Shown: positions 13,501 to 25,075, counted from the stretch's first letter. The stretch: DNA of 64,000 nucleotides from Rapana venosa (GCA_028751875.1 CM054135.1:65869470-65933469); one strand, 5' to 3'. A program made the numbers and translations. The notes: generated by a model from the sequence alone, not told the origin.

Positions 13501-14315
13501 TCAAAAGGGAAAGGGGGAAACTGTAGCATCAACAAACCATCATGAAAAGAAAAGAAATTTACAAACCCCACTCAATTGAAGAAAAATAATTCAACTTTAC
13601 CACAAAGATTTGTATTTTAATTTTCTCGTTTATAAGAGCAAATTAAAAATGAAGGGAAACACTCTAGACTTATGTGGACCAATTATTCCAATGATGGACA
13701 AATTCCATACCAAATAAATCAATATTACGGGATAAAATCTGTATACTTCACATCAGCTAACTCAATGTGAAAGAAAAACATATTTCAGCACCCCAAAAAT
13801 TCAGTACAAAGGAAGGTGTTTTTGACTTTGATAACATTAATAGGACGTATAGACCCCGTTTTAACACCAACAAATCAATGTGTAATAAAGATCTTTGATA
13901 CCAATTGAGGTAAATAAGAATGAAAGGGCTTTCTAAATTTGAGAAAAAATTACTAATGTGAAGAAAGAGTGTTATAGTTTGTCACCCGCAACCCAATATC
14001 AAGCAGAGATTTGGTACCTGCACACCAACTACTAAAGAGGGAAAAGGGGATGACTATATATGTGAACCAAATTATTTTATCTTAAAGGAAAACTCTTGAG
14101 TGATACCAACTCTGTAAGAAGAAAGCTTCTATTTTCTACCAATAAATTTATAGCAAGAAAGTGTTTTATACTTTGATATAACTGAACATAAAGGAAAATC
14201 TTTATATCTGAACACAAATGGTTTATTTGAAGCAAAATTACACTTTACATTATCAATATAAAAAATGCTGACTTCCCTACATCAAGTATTTTGTTTTCGA
14301 GAACTGTAACTATAA
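10511..14315. repeat. 4-kb array, unit 3 (right half of poor sequence quality)
   Basis: Same order of parts as unit 2, 3,805 bp. From about 12,280 it differs from units 2 and 4 mainly by single-base losses, often in short homopolymers. This makes the unit shorter and suggests consensus error more than evolution. Confidence 0.82.
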
Positions 14316-16290
14316 GGATCAGCTTAAGACGGACTTATTTTTATGAAGTTCATCTTTCTTTTACCAAATGTTTTCCACTATCACGGGTAATCTTCAAACC
14401 CCAAAAAGGGTTTTGAAAATGGTCTTTTAATTGAAGCCTGTTTTCCTTGACTGGTTAACCCTAATCATGTTTTGCCATACCGCAGAAAATGTGTTTCATT
14501 AAGGGGTAAGTGAAATTAGTGTAGGATGGATCATGAGGGTGAAGTATAGGGTTTGCGGATGGGCAAGAACTAAGGTTAGAGTTTGTGTTAACAGCAAAGG
14601 GAACGCACTACACTGGAAAAAATAGTGTCAGAAAAAACACTTTCTTGAAAACTTCCCCACTCTCATGGCAAGATTGTTTTTGTTTTTTTAAATCTTAATC
14701 TGGTCGCAATGAAATTGACGGTAAAAACTTGCTGCTGGAAAATAATTATGCAATGGTGTACCAGTAAGAACTGTAGCAAAGATTCTCAATTCAACAAATA
14801 ACTAATCCTATTTACTTGAACTCTCTCCAGCTATGTATTTACAGGACAAAATTTTCCTTACATATCTATTTTGTATTCAGAGTACTTCTGATTGGGAACT
14901 TGAGATCCAAATTATTTTCTGCCCTTTTGGTACCATACTAAGGTAGTGTTGACAACCAGTAACAACATTATAGGACTATTTCCCTTTAAAAAGCGATCAA
15001 CTAGAAATAGTCTTTGGTGTGTGTGTGAGTATGGTTTTGTGTGCAAGTGCATTGGGTGTTTCATGCACGGGGTGTGTGGGTTTGTTTTGTTTTGTCTGAC
15101 ACCCAACCTACTTCAGCTTAAGAGAAAATTGAAAGTGTCCACATTACTAGCACAACTAAACACGGAGAAAAGGACTGTTTTCATTTAAAACCAACCCATT
15201 CAATGTTAAAGAAGGAACACTATACTTGGGAAAACCCAAAAGAATTATTTATAGGATACCTTTTTAAAAGTTTGTTACATATCATATATAAACACTGGAA
15301 TCCTTCCAATATGAAATTACAAAGGCTTTCATTTTATGCAAACGACTTTAAAAATTCAAGAAAGAATGTTTCAACATGAAAGAATGAACTAACTTACTCT
15401 TTCTTTTAAGATGAACTAACACTAGGTAAAACAAATACACTATGTAGTTTGACATCAGTTCAATGTGAAGGTAAAAATTTTTTTAAATGTTAGTAACATC
15501 TGATTAAATATAGCAAAAAGAGTTTTACACTTCAATACCAGCTAACTCAATATAAAAAAGGACTTTTTACTTTGAACAAAGTAACTCAATGTGCACGGAA
15601 AAAGCTTTACACCTCAATACTGATTTCAAGTGAAGGTAAGGACTTTCTACTTGGATACACCCTCAATTATGTGCAGAGGAAAAGCTTTATCCACAACACT
15701 GATTAAAGTGAATGCAAGGACTTTTTCCCTTTTAGCCACAAGTGTTTAAAAAGTTTTTTATATCCTGTAACAGCCCTCATGCAAAGGATTTTACTTCAAT
15801 ACTGAATAATAAAGAAATAACTTTGCACTTTGACACAACTCAATATAAGAGAAAAGAAATTTGCTTTGATAGTAAAGAGTTATCTCAGTATGAAAGAAAA
15901 AACTTACACTCGATCAAGTTCACTTAGTTGTCAAGAAAGATATTTAAACTTTGATCCCTTTGGGAAAGATGAAGATGTAAATGGGAGGGAAAAATTATGT
16001 TTGTTACCACCCAAACTCCCAAAGACAAAAAGCCTTCTTACTTTCGAGTCAGTTATTCAATGTAAAAATAGAAGAGAATAACAATGATACCTGTTATTTG
16101 GTATGAGAAAAAGAAATCTATGCTTCGACACAACTAAAATAAAAGGAACTTTACTCTTTGATACTGAACACTTTCTTTCAGAACAGTTTTGCAAAATACA
16201 CGAACATGATTTTGTCAGCTTACACAATACATTACAAGATACTTCAGTAGAAGATTATAAAATGAAACCAGAGTCAATTATGACCATAAA
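12280..16290. other. Probable low-accuracy consensus stretch
   Basis: Compared with the matching part of unit 2 (8,400-10,500 and onward), this stretch has frequent one-base deletions and scattered homopolymer changes (for example 'cattcagaaaacccccc' and 'ggccctttaaaccagg'). The density of indels drops sharply after about 16,300. Indels greatly outnumber what is seen between units 1 and 2. Confidence 0.6.
12944..13095 (-). pseudogene. RTE-type reverse transcriptase fragment (unit 3)
   Basis: Same fragment as at 9,118-9,261, further broken by single-base losses. It is recognisable from the order 'ttgaccagtttttgcac', 'ccatgaatgctgttggc', 'tccctcatggttttcaa'. Confidence 0.68.
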
Positions 16291-16299
16291 AAAAAAATC

Positions 16300-16785
16300 A
16301 ACAAATAATTAATCCTATTTACTTGAACTTTCTCCAGCTATATATTTACAGTACAAAAGTTTCCCCACTTATCTATTTTGTATTCAGAGTACTTCTGATT
16401 TGGAATTTGAGATCAAAATTTTTTTCTGCCCTATTGGTACCATACTAAAACAGCGTTGATAACCAGTAACAACATTATAGGACTATTTCCCTTTAAAAAG
16501 CAATCAACTAGAACATAGTCCTTTGGTGTGAGTGTGTGTGAATATGTGTGTGTGCACGAGTGCATTGCGTCCGTGCATTCATGCATGTGTGTGTTAGTTT
16601 TGTTTGTATCCTGACCCCTAACCTTACTTCAGCATAAGACAAACCTTGGAAAGTGTCCACATTCTAGCACAAGCTAAACAACAGGAACAGGACTGTTTTC
16701 ATTTGAAACCAACCTATTCAATGCTAAAGAAGGAACACTATACTTGACACCAAATGATTTATTTATAGCAATACCTTTTTATAGT
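16300..16785. repeat. Misplaced duplicate of the unit's left block
   Basis: Just after the part equivalent to unit 2's 8,615 ('gtcaattatgaccataa'), the sequence jumps back to the equivalent of 6,975-7,450 ('caacaaataa..taatcc', GT tract, 'ctatacttgacaccaaat'). Near 16,785 it jumps again to the equivalent of about 8,075 ('gataacagctatcatgac'). These are two recombination junctions inside one unit. Confidence 0.75.
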
Positions 16786-17341
16786 TATCTCCTTTCTCTT
16801 GATAACAGCTATCATGACAGAAAAAGGATTTTACTTCAATAATGAATATGAAACAAATAACTTTGTTCTCTGACACAAACTCAATATAGAGAAAAGAAAT
16901 TTCTACTTTGATAGTAGAGAGTCTATCTCAGTATGAAAGAAATGACATTACACTTTGATACGAACTCAATCAGTGTCAAGGAAAGATATTTAAAATTTGA
17001 TCCCTTTGGTACAAGATAAAGATGTAAAAACGAGAAAACTTATGTTTTGCTTCCACCAAACTCCCAAAGACAAAAAGCCTTCTAACTTTCGAGTCTAGTT
17101 GATTCAATGTAAAAAAATAAAGAGAATACAACTGATACCAGTTATCTTGGTATGTACAAAAGAAACTCTATGCTTCGACGCCAACTAAACATAAAAGGAA
17201 CTTTACTCTTTGATACTGACCACTTTATTTTAGAACAGTTTTGCAAAATACACGACACATGATTTTGTCAGCTTACACAATACATTACAAGATACTTCAG
17301 TAGAAGATGGTAAAATGAAACCAGAGTCAATTATGACCATA

Positions 17342-17990
17342 AAAAAGAGATAATTTTATGTTCTTGAAAAACTGAACATATTACCCGGTATGTACAATAA
17401 AATAATTTTTAAAAATTAGCACAAATGCACATTTAATGCACTTTTGCGTGTTCTATTCCTACTCAAGAAAGAAAACAAGCAGATACCAAATTGAGAAAAT
17501 TATCAAACACACATATATACAGGCATGCTTACTCACACACACATGCTCTCGCACACATGCATTCACACACACACACCCTTTTCAAGGCATAATTAAACTG
17601 ATCTTTTGAAATGAGCGCAAGTTAAAACATAAAAATCAATTACCAGCCCTACTAACAACAAAGAAAACTGCCTGACAATATTATCTTGTGTGAAAAATAA
17701 AAAACCAAAAAAACCCACAAACACACATATAATGCACTTTCTCACCTTCTGTTCCTATTCAAGAAAGACACAAAAAACCCGCAAATACCAAATTAAGAAA
17801 ACTATGCAAACACACACTCACACAGACATGCTTAGTTACACACACATGCTTGCGCACACATGCAATCACACTCAGTTTGTAAGGAATAATTAAACTCATC
17901 TTTTGAAATGAGCACGAGTAAAAACATAAAAATCAATTACCAGTCCTTTTAACAACAAAACCAATTGGCTAATAATAACAACTGCTAACA
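17342..17990. repeat. Internal duplication of the AC-rich block in unit 4
   Basis: The AC-rich block with 'aatgcactt', 'tactcaagaaag', 'cacatgc..cgcacacatgc' and 'aattaccag' appears at 17,342-17,682 and again at 17,690-17,990. The copies are about 80-90 percent alike by eye. Confidence 0.75.
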
Positions 17991-17997
17991 TTTTCAT

Positions 17998-18225
17998 AGT
18001 AAGTAAGTATGTTCTTTTCGAGCCAGAAGGCCCATAGAGCCGGAGCTTATCCCGGTTTCTGTAGCGTTAAGCGAACTGATGGTTTTTCACCACCCCTTGT
18101 GACAGGACGCTAGTCTGTCGCCAGATACTTCCCCAGCAGAGCTGGTACCCACTTGTACACCTGGGTGGAGTGAGGAAAATAGGAGTAAATTGTCTTTCCC
18201 AAGGACACAACACCGAGCCGAGCGG
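17998..18225 (-). mobile_element. 228-bp retroposed repeat (SINE or LINE 3' end) with 11-bp target duplication
   Basis: Flanked by 'aacattttcat' at 17,987-17,997 and 18,226-18,236. Units 1 and 2 have the empty site ('aacattttcat' at 2,645 and the related 'aatattttcat' near 8,939). On the minus strand it ends in a short (ACTT)n tail next to the target, so it lies in minus orientation. The body contains 'gtgttgtgtccttggg', 'ccacccaggtgtac' and 'tgggtacc', words I know as typical of widespread invertebrate tRNA- or L2-related interspersed repeats. I do not see a convincing tRNA promoter in it, so it is probably a 5'-truncated copy. Confidence 0.72.
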
Positions 18226-18263
18226 AACATTTTCATGCACATCATATAAATGCATTTAGAAGA

Positions 18264-18267
18264 CAAG

Positions 18268-18305
<38 letters not shown>

Positions 18306-18329
18306 AGAGAGGGAGAGAGAGAGAGAGAG
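18264..18329. repeat. (GA)n microsatellite
   Basis: A GA run of about 65 bp that expands a short GA stretch present at the same place in unit 2 (about 9,000). Confidence 0.93.
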
Positions 18330-18428
18330 TCTTATGCTGAATTAACATCAGAGACCATAACATAACTATCCATTCAAAAGTGGGATGGAAAAATTTCCAG
18401 TTGTGGGATTCAGAAGAAGAAAAATCTT

Positions 18429-18585
18429 ATGCCAGAGAGGCTTTATCCAGGTGATTTACCAAGTTAACCAGATCTTGCACTTTTCCAACAAAGCCATGAA
18501 TGTTGTTGGCAAAATGTAAGTTAGTAATTGTCCTGCCTCCAACGCCGACTGTCCCTCATGGTTTTCAAGTGTGGAAAGAGCCTTT
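18429..18585 (-). pseudogene. RTE-type reverse transcriptase fragment (unit 4)
   Basis: Same fragment as in units 1-3, read on the minus strand. A 64-codon plus-strand frame over 18,500-18,694 is its shadow and has no independent support. Confidence 0.75.
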
Positions 18586-20067
18586 TATTTTGATACTAAC
18601 AAGTTCAATAGAAAGGAAAGAACATCATCCTTTGACACTCACTTACTCAATGTCAAAAAAAGATCTTTATACTACTATGAGAAAACAACTTTAAACTTTG
18701 ATGCCAGCTAACTCAATACAAAGGAAATAACCTTTCTACTTCAGACGCCAACTAAATGAATATGAAGGAAATAACCCAACACTTTGACACTACCTCAGTA
18801 CGAAAGAAAAAAGGCTGTATTTTGAAACCAACTAACTCTAGATAAAGCACAAAAATTAATACTTTATACTTTGATACCAGCTAACACAATATGACAGAGA
18901 CAGACATAATACTTTGACTATAACTAACTCAACATAAAGAAAATAAACTGATACTTCAGTAGCAAAAAGCCAAACATGAAGGAAAATACTTCTCTGATAC
19001 TAGCCAATTCAAAAGGAAGGGGGGGAAATTGTGGTATCAACAAACTCACCATGAAAGAAAGAACTTTAGAAACTCAATGTAAAGAAAACAAATTCAACTT
19101 TAACACAAGATTATTAGTATTTCTTTTTCACTCTCATAACAAGTAACTTAATATGAGGGAAAGCACTCTAGGCTTTGGTGACAAATTTTTCAATATTAAG
19201 GACACTTATTTATATCTTGATCACAACTAGTTTAATTTGAAGCAAAATCTACACTGTATCATTATCAATATTAAACAGTGCATTGACTTCCATACATCAA
19301 GTCCCCCTCCTCCCCCCCACCTCCCCCCCCCCTCCCCCAAGAACTGTAACTATAAAGGATCAGCTCAAGACAGACTTATTTTAATGCATGTCATCTTTCT
19401 TTTACAAATGTTTCCACTATCATGGTAATCTTGAAACACAAAGGTTTTGAACTGGTCAGTAAGCTGAAGCCACGTTTTCCTTGTACTGTTATTCCCTTAT
19501 ATCACTGTTTTACCATACCGCAGAACTGAGTTACAGTTAAGGGATCAGTGAGTTAATTGTTAGGATGGATCATGAGGGTGAAGTGTTAGGGTTTGCGGCA
19601 TGGGGCAAGAACTAAGGTTAGAGTTAGTGTTAACAGCATAAGGGAACAGCACTACACTGGAAAAAGTAGTGTCAGCAAACAGCTTTTCTTGAAACTTCCA
19701 CCACTCATCTTGTGCATGATTGTTTGGTTGTTGTTTTTTTTAAATCTTAATCTGATCGCAATGAAATTGAGGGAAAAAAGTTGCTGCTGAAAAATAATTA
19801 TGCAATGGTGTACCATTAAGAACTGTACCAAAGATTCGCGATTCCACAAATAACTAATCCTATTCACATGAACTCTATCCAGCTATATATTTACAGTCCA
19901 AAAGTTTCCTTACATATCTATTTTGTCTTCAGAGTACTTCTGATTGAAATTTAAAATTCAATTTTTTTCTGCACTTTTGGTACCATACCATAATAGCGTT
20001 ATAAACCAGTAACAACATTATGGGACCATTTCTCTTTGAAAAGCAATCAAGTAGATCATAGTCCTTT

Positions 20068-20068
<1 letters not shown>

Positions 20069-20118
<50 letters not shown>
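20069..20118. repeat. (GT)n microsatellite of unit 5
   Basis: A pure GT run of about 50 bp at the canonical place in the unit. Confidence 0.95.
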
Positions 20119-20120
<2 letters not shown>

Positions 20121-20756
20121 GTGTTAGTTTTGTTTGTGTCCTTAACCCTTACGTCATTTCAGCATGAGAAACACTGGAAAGTGTCCACATACTAGCACAA
20201 GCTAAACAATGGAGAACAGGACTGTTTTCATTTGAAACCAACCTATTCAATACCAAAGAAGGAACACTATACTTCATACCAAATGATCTATTCATAAAAA
20301 GAAAAACTTTTTATACGTTCAATACCTATCAAACTACAAGCAGCGAAAGAAACTTCAATATGAAAGACAAGACTTTCATTTGATGCAAACTGACTCCATG
20401 TACAGGAAATAATGTTTCAAGATGAAAGAATGAACTCTACTCTTTGAGATCAACTAACACCAAGTAAAAGAAATACACCTAGTAGTTTGTCATCAGTTCA
20501 ATGTGAAGGAAAAAAATTTCATAGCATCTGATCAAATATAGCAAAAAGAGTTTTACACTTTGATACCAGCTAACTCAATATGAAAAAGGACTTTTTTCTT
20601 TGATACAATCAAACAATGTGCAGGGAAAACCCTTAACTCCTCAATACTGATTGAAAGTGAAGGCAAGGACCTTTACTTTGAACATACTAACTCAATGTGC
20701 AGGAGAAAATAAGCTTTACTTCTCTATACCGATTTTATGTGAAGGTAAGAATTTTT

Positions 20757-21047
20757 TGTGGGGATGGAATGGCTCAGTGGTCAGAGCACTTGCTTTCCCC
20801 CAGCTAAGGTTAAGCAGCATCGAGCGTGGTTACCACTTGGGTGGGTGACCATTTGCACACCTTGGCTTCAGTGCAGTCCCCCAGTTCATCCAGCTGTAAA
20901 TGGGTACCTGCCCCTTTAGGGTCCAGGAAGGTAAAGCAGCAAGGAGAGGAGATGGGCCCCACCCTCAATATGCCGACTCCTTGAGAAGCTGATATCTCTG
21001 ATGCCTCACTCCCCTACGACCACACAGGATATGGGACACCTTTACTT
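20757..21047 (+). mobile_element. SINE with tRNA-like 5' end and 5S-rRNA-like segment
   Basis: Sequence foreign to the array unit, placed in a monomer ('gtgaaggtaag') that is uninterrupted in unit 2. It starts near 'ggatggaatggctcagtgg', which contains a tRNA-type A-box-like word (tggctcagtgg). At 20,803-20,851 it matches the 3' half of metazoan 5S rRNA: 'gttaagcagcatcgagc' and 'cacttgggtgggtgacca' compare with the 5S words 'gttaagcaacgtcgggc' and 'tacttggatgggtgacc'. This region holds the internal control region used by RNA polymerase III (TFIIIA site). The body ends 'acacaggatatgggacacc' and a short 'tttacttttac' tail. I could not define a clean target duplication, so the ends are approximate. 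It is alternatively a SINE3-like element with a diverged 5S start. Confidence 0.68.
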
Positions 21048-22144
21048 TTACACACTATCTCAATGTGCAGGAAATAAAGCTTTACTCCTTGATACCGATT
21101 TAAAGTAAACACAAGGACTTTTTACTTTGATGCCATATAAGTGTATAAGAAATTCTTCATATCCTGATAAAAGCCATCATGACGGAAAGTTTTTTACTTC
21201 AATACTGAATATGAGAGAAATAACTTTGTACTTTGACACAAACTCACTGCAAAGAAAACAGCTTTCTGCTTTGATATAATCTATCTCACACTTTCTGCTT
21301 TGATATAATGTATCTCAGTATGAAAGAAATGACATTACACTTTGATACCAACTGACTCAGTGTGAAGGAAGGAAAGAACTTTAAACTTTGATACCTATGG
21401 TACAAGATGAAGATGTAAAGAGGAGAAAACTTTATACTTTGCTACCAACAAACTCCCAATGATAAAAAGCCTTCTGACTTTGAGACTAGTTGATTCAATG
21501 TAAAGGAAAGAACAGAATACAACTGATACCAGTTATCTTGGTATGAATAAAAGGAACACTATGCTTTGGCATCAACTAAATATAAAAAGAACTTACCCTT
21601 TGATACCGACCTGTTCAGTGTTAAGGAAAGGTTGTTATACCAGCAAACTTAAGGAGAAGGAAAGAAATTTATAGGACACTTACTTACTTAAGGAAACAAC
21701 TTTGATGCCAAATATACATAATGAAAAGCCATTTTTTACATTGATGCTGAATAACTCATGATGTAGGAAAGAACTTTTCACAAGGAAGGAAACAGCTTTA
21801 CATTTAGATAAAAACTAGATCTCCAGAAAAAAATGTTTTATGTTCTTACCAACCACTTAATATGAACACAATAACTTCTTACTGTGAAAACAACCGATTC
21901 AATACAAAGGAACTATCCTTACAATACTGGTAACCAGCTACCTCAATATTACTAAAGTAACTTTATACCTTGATACCTACTCACTGAAATATAAAGTAAA
22001 GAACTTTACATGTGACACCAACTAAGAAACTATAACAGAAAGCAGCATGATTTGATATCAACTAAATGTAAAGTAAACAGCTTTACTTTAATATCAGTAA
22101 ACTTATTATGAAGGAAAGAGCTTTATACTTCAATACCAACTTCA

Positions 22145-22623
22145 CCTGTCCAGAAGCCTAGTAGACTGTTGGGCACCACTTCGCAAGCAGCTTTCTCCGC
22201 TCCTAGCAGTTTTTACCTTTCTATAGCAAATCATTCCACTCAAAGCCAGTCCACTCTCTCATGTTGTCTTCCCATCATTTTCTCTGTCTGCCTCTTCGTC
22301 TCTCTCCTTGTACTCTTGCCTGTAGGACAGTCTTGGCCAGTCTAGATGTCAGTGCCAATGCTATTGGCACTAACTGTCATCAACTGGGTTTTCTCTGCGC
22401 TGGTCTGCATGCCATGTGCCAGAGAGGCTTCATCAAGGTGATTTATCAAATTGACCCGTTCTTGCTCTTTTTCAGCTAGGCCATCAATGTTGTCTGCAAA
22501 ATGTAAGTATGTAATTGTCCTGCCTCTAACACTGACTGTTCCCTCATGGTCATCAAGTGAGTCAGCCATTATTCTAGCTAAGAAGATGAAAAAGAGGGTG
22601 GAAGAGAGCAGACATCCTGGCAT
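22145..22623 (-). pseudogene. RTE-type LINE remnant, C-terminal part
   Basis: The minus strand reads, from right to left: 'GCLLSSTLFFIFLARIM' (after the VRQG position), 'HEGTVSVRGRTITYLHFADN' with N replacing the second catalytic Asp of FADD, 'NLINHLDEASLAHGMQ', 'SAEKTQLMT', and an internal deletion near 22,345. Then comes an out-of-frame C-terminal stretch around 22,215-22,310 with the RTE hallmark pattern RGRQRKRWEDNI-EWTG. Domain order fits the palm, thumb and C-terminal part of the RTE-clade reverse transcriptase. The rest of the palm lies at 24,898-25,075, on the other side of the inserted CR1/L2-like LINE. Confidence 0.8.
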
Positions 22624-24897
22624 AATAATAATAATAAATGGAACTTATATAACGCTATATCTTGCAAAGACAAATCAAAGCGCATGCATACAACCTAATC
22701 TTACACAGTCATGCAATCAATGATAAATAATCAAAAGTTTAAACAAACAGATATTTACAAACATGGTGCAATGCAGACAAAATCTATGAAATAAATTTTC
22801 GATAGTCAAATGTTTTTCAAAAGCACACATACACTTGCACAGGCCGTATACTTTAGCAGGGTGATAGAACATGGGTTAGATATGAAACAGGAGGGGGGGA
22901 AGTCTTAGGTTTGAAATAAATATGTCTTGAGGCTGGATTTAAAAGTGTCATAACTAGGTTTCTGGTGAAGAGAGAGAGGAAGGTTGTTCCAGATGGATGG
23001 ACCAGAAATAGAGAATGAGCGGCGGCCAACAGTGGATTGGTTGAATCTAGGTATTCGTAGGCACAAGGTATCTGCAGTAGAGCGAGGGAACGTGAAGGAG
23101 TGTACAGGTTAAGACATTCACATAGGTAGGAGGGTGCAGTTTGTGGAGACATTTGTAACAGAGGGTACTGATCTTTATAATCTACTCTCTGTGGCACAGG
23201 CAGCCAGTGGAGAGATCGCAAGAGAGGGGTAATGTGCTCAGATGTTTTCTTTCTGAGAACTAGTCGAGCTGCGGAGTTTTGTATACGTTGAAGGGAGTGG
23301 ATAGATGTTGCTGGCAGACCAGCTAAAAGAGAATTGCAATAGTCCAGACGTGAGAGAATGAGAGAAGTGACAAGTTTGGCTGTTGCATCAGTGGACAGGT
23401 ACTTTCAAATTGCACTAATACGCCGTAATTGATAGTAGCACGACTGACATGTCGGGGTGATAAATTTTTTCATAGAGAGTGTGTGTCGATAACGACACCT
23501 AGATACTTCACGGAAGTGGATAAAGGGACTGATGTATTGCTGAGTTCTATTGAAGTTGTTGTAATGGAAGAGAGTTTGTGTTTGGTCCCTACAAGCATGG
23601 CTTCGGTTTTTATCTGCGTTAACTGTAACTTGTTTTGTATCATCCAGTTTTGGATATCTTGAAAGCAGTAGGCCATCTTTGTCAAGAGAGAAGGCAGATT
23701 TTCAGGTGTAACACTACTTTGAATCTGAGAGTCATCTGCATAAAAGTGATGGTTGATATGATGATGGTTTATTATATGTGATAGTGGAGCAGTATAGAGA
23801 GTGAAAAGAACAGGGCCGAGAACTGATCCCTGCGGGACACCACATTCCAGTTTGGCAGGTATTGACTGTATCTTGTTTACTGCGACTGTCTGGAATCGGT
23901 CAGTGAGGTATGAACTGAACCAGGAGAGGGCTGTGCCAGTAACACCGAATGTTTTTTTAAGACGGGAGAGAAGAATTGAATGGCCAATAGTGTCGAAGGC
24001 TGCAGATAAGTCGAGTAGAGTGAGAAGGGAGATTTTCCCCGAGTCAGAAGCAAGTAGAAGTGTATTTAGGGTATGGGCTAGGGTAGTTTCAGTGCTATGA
24101 TCGACGCGATAGGCAGACTGAAAAGGGGGAAGGAGACTATTTGAGTGAAGATGGTTGTTGTGTTGTTTCAGAACAACTTTTTCAAGGACTTTAGAGATGA
24201 ACGGTAGGTTGGATACAGGTCTATAATTCTTCAAAGTGTTAGTATCGAGGTCGTGCTTTTTTAGTAGAGGTGTAACTATTGCAGTTTTGAGAGCAGTTGG
24301 AACAATTCCTGAAAGAAGTGATGAGTTAACCATTTTTGTGATGGTGGGTATAAGCTGTGGAAGGTACCGAGTAAAAAGAGAAGCAGGTATAGGATCAAGA
24401 TCACATGATTTTATTGTTATTTCTTTCAGAATCGTCTTGATTTCTTTCTCGCTTGTTGGGTGAAAGAAAAGGAGAGGAGTACCAGAGAATTGGGGATCAG
24501 GAGGCATAGGATAGAAAGAAGTCTGATCCAATCTGGAGCGAATGTTGCAGATTTTATCAGAGAAGAAAGAGAGAATATAGCAGGAAGTTCAGAGGGGCGT
24601 GAACAGTAGGCATTGGGCTTGCCTTTGCAGATCCCAGGAGGGTTGATGTGAGGGAAAAAAGAGATTTCATGGACGTGGCATCAAGAACTTGAGCAGAGTA
24701 ATAGTTTGTCTTTGCAGAATGAATCAGGGTTTTGACTTTATTTATTTGTTTTCGCAAGAGCTGTTTGTTTATTTCAGTTTTTGTTTTTCGCCACTGCCGC
24801 TCCAGTTGTCGGCGTTTGCGCTTTGCGACCAGGATATCGTGAGTGTACCATGGGGCGCAGGGCCTATCAGGAAGGACACGGTCAGTGGGAGGTGCAT
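22624..24897 (-). mobile_element. 5'-truncated CR1/L2-like LINE (2.27 kb) nested in the RTE remnant
   Basis: Runs on the minus strand from about 24,897 (5') to 22,624 (3'). It begins in the linker after the endonuclease ('PWYT', 'KRKRRQLERQWRKTK'), continues through a nearly complete reverse transcriptase, and ends with a 3' untranslated region closing in an (ATT)n tail (22,624-22,637). The apurinic-type endonuclease domain is absent. Target copies 'gcat' lie at 22,620-22,623 and 24,894-24,897. Removing the element rejoins the RTE frame (TTI.. then ..GCLLS), which fixes both junctions. The 3' end 'tatagcg.t' plus 'caaatcaaagcgc' recurs at 62,122 and in every SINE of the 1.6-kb array. The frame has only a handful of lesions, so this copy is far younger than its RTE host. 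Confidence 0.88.
22853..24893 (-). pseudogene. ORF2 reverse transcriptase remnant of the CR1/L2-like LINE
   Basis: The longest intact piece is 353 codons (24,531 to 23,470). In order it shows 'NYRPVSNLPFISKVLEK' (residues 102-118, fingers), 'LDLSAAFDTI' (174-183, motif A with catalytic Asp), 'GVPQGSVLGP' (231-240, motif B) and 'FYADDSQ' (263-269, motif C with the DD pair), then 'KYLGVVID' (thumb). The catalytic residues are all present. Upstream, 24,557-24,893 carries the basic linker. Downstream, after a frame change near 23,470, come 'CQSCYYQLRRIS', a TGA near 23,415, '[15 protein letters not shown]', '[13 protein letters not shown]', a frame change, and '[18 protein letters not shown]'. 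These are the standard C-terminal words of CR1/L2-group proteins. At least four lesions make it nonfunctional. Open frames on the plus strand over the same ground are shadows. Confidence 0.9.
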
Positions 24898-25075
24898 GCT
24901 GTAATTGTGGTTTGGAACCATTCTCCTAAGTTGTTGTCACAGTATACTGCACTGGTTGCTTTGACATAGAGGCATTTCCATGGTTTTGATTAGGTTGGCA
25001 TTGATGTTGTTATACAGCCTCATGGTTACTCACAAAGCTGTAAGTCCAACTCTATTGAATGCCTTCAATACCAAC
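24898..25075 (-). pseudogene. RTE-type LINE remnant, palm part upstream of the CR1/L2-like insertion
   Basis: The minus strand gives 'AFNRV' (compare AFDRV, motif A), 'TMRLYNINANLIKTME', and after one frameshift 'YVKATSAVYCDNNLGEWFQTTI'. This text is continued by 'GCLLSSTLF' at 22,623 on the far side of the LINE. The fragment starts at motif A, so everything N-terminal to it is missing. The motif A Asp has become Asn. Confidence 0.78.

Larger units (their letters stand above)
14316..19356. repeat. 4-kb array, unit 4 (rearranged, 5.0 kb)
   Basis: The excess over 4 kb is explained by three events. There is a repeated left block at 16,300-16,780, a ~340-bp duplication at 17,342-17,990, and a 228-bp inserted repeat with its 11-bp target copy at 17,998-18,236. 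The rest follows the order of unit 2. Confidence 0.78.

Noticed and set aside
23801..24100. 99-codon plus-strand frame, with others at 23,429 and 24,236
   Set aside because: They are shadows of the reverse transcriptase encoded on the minus strand.
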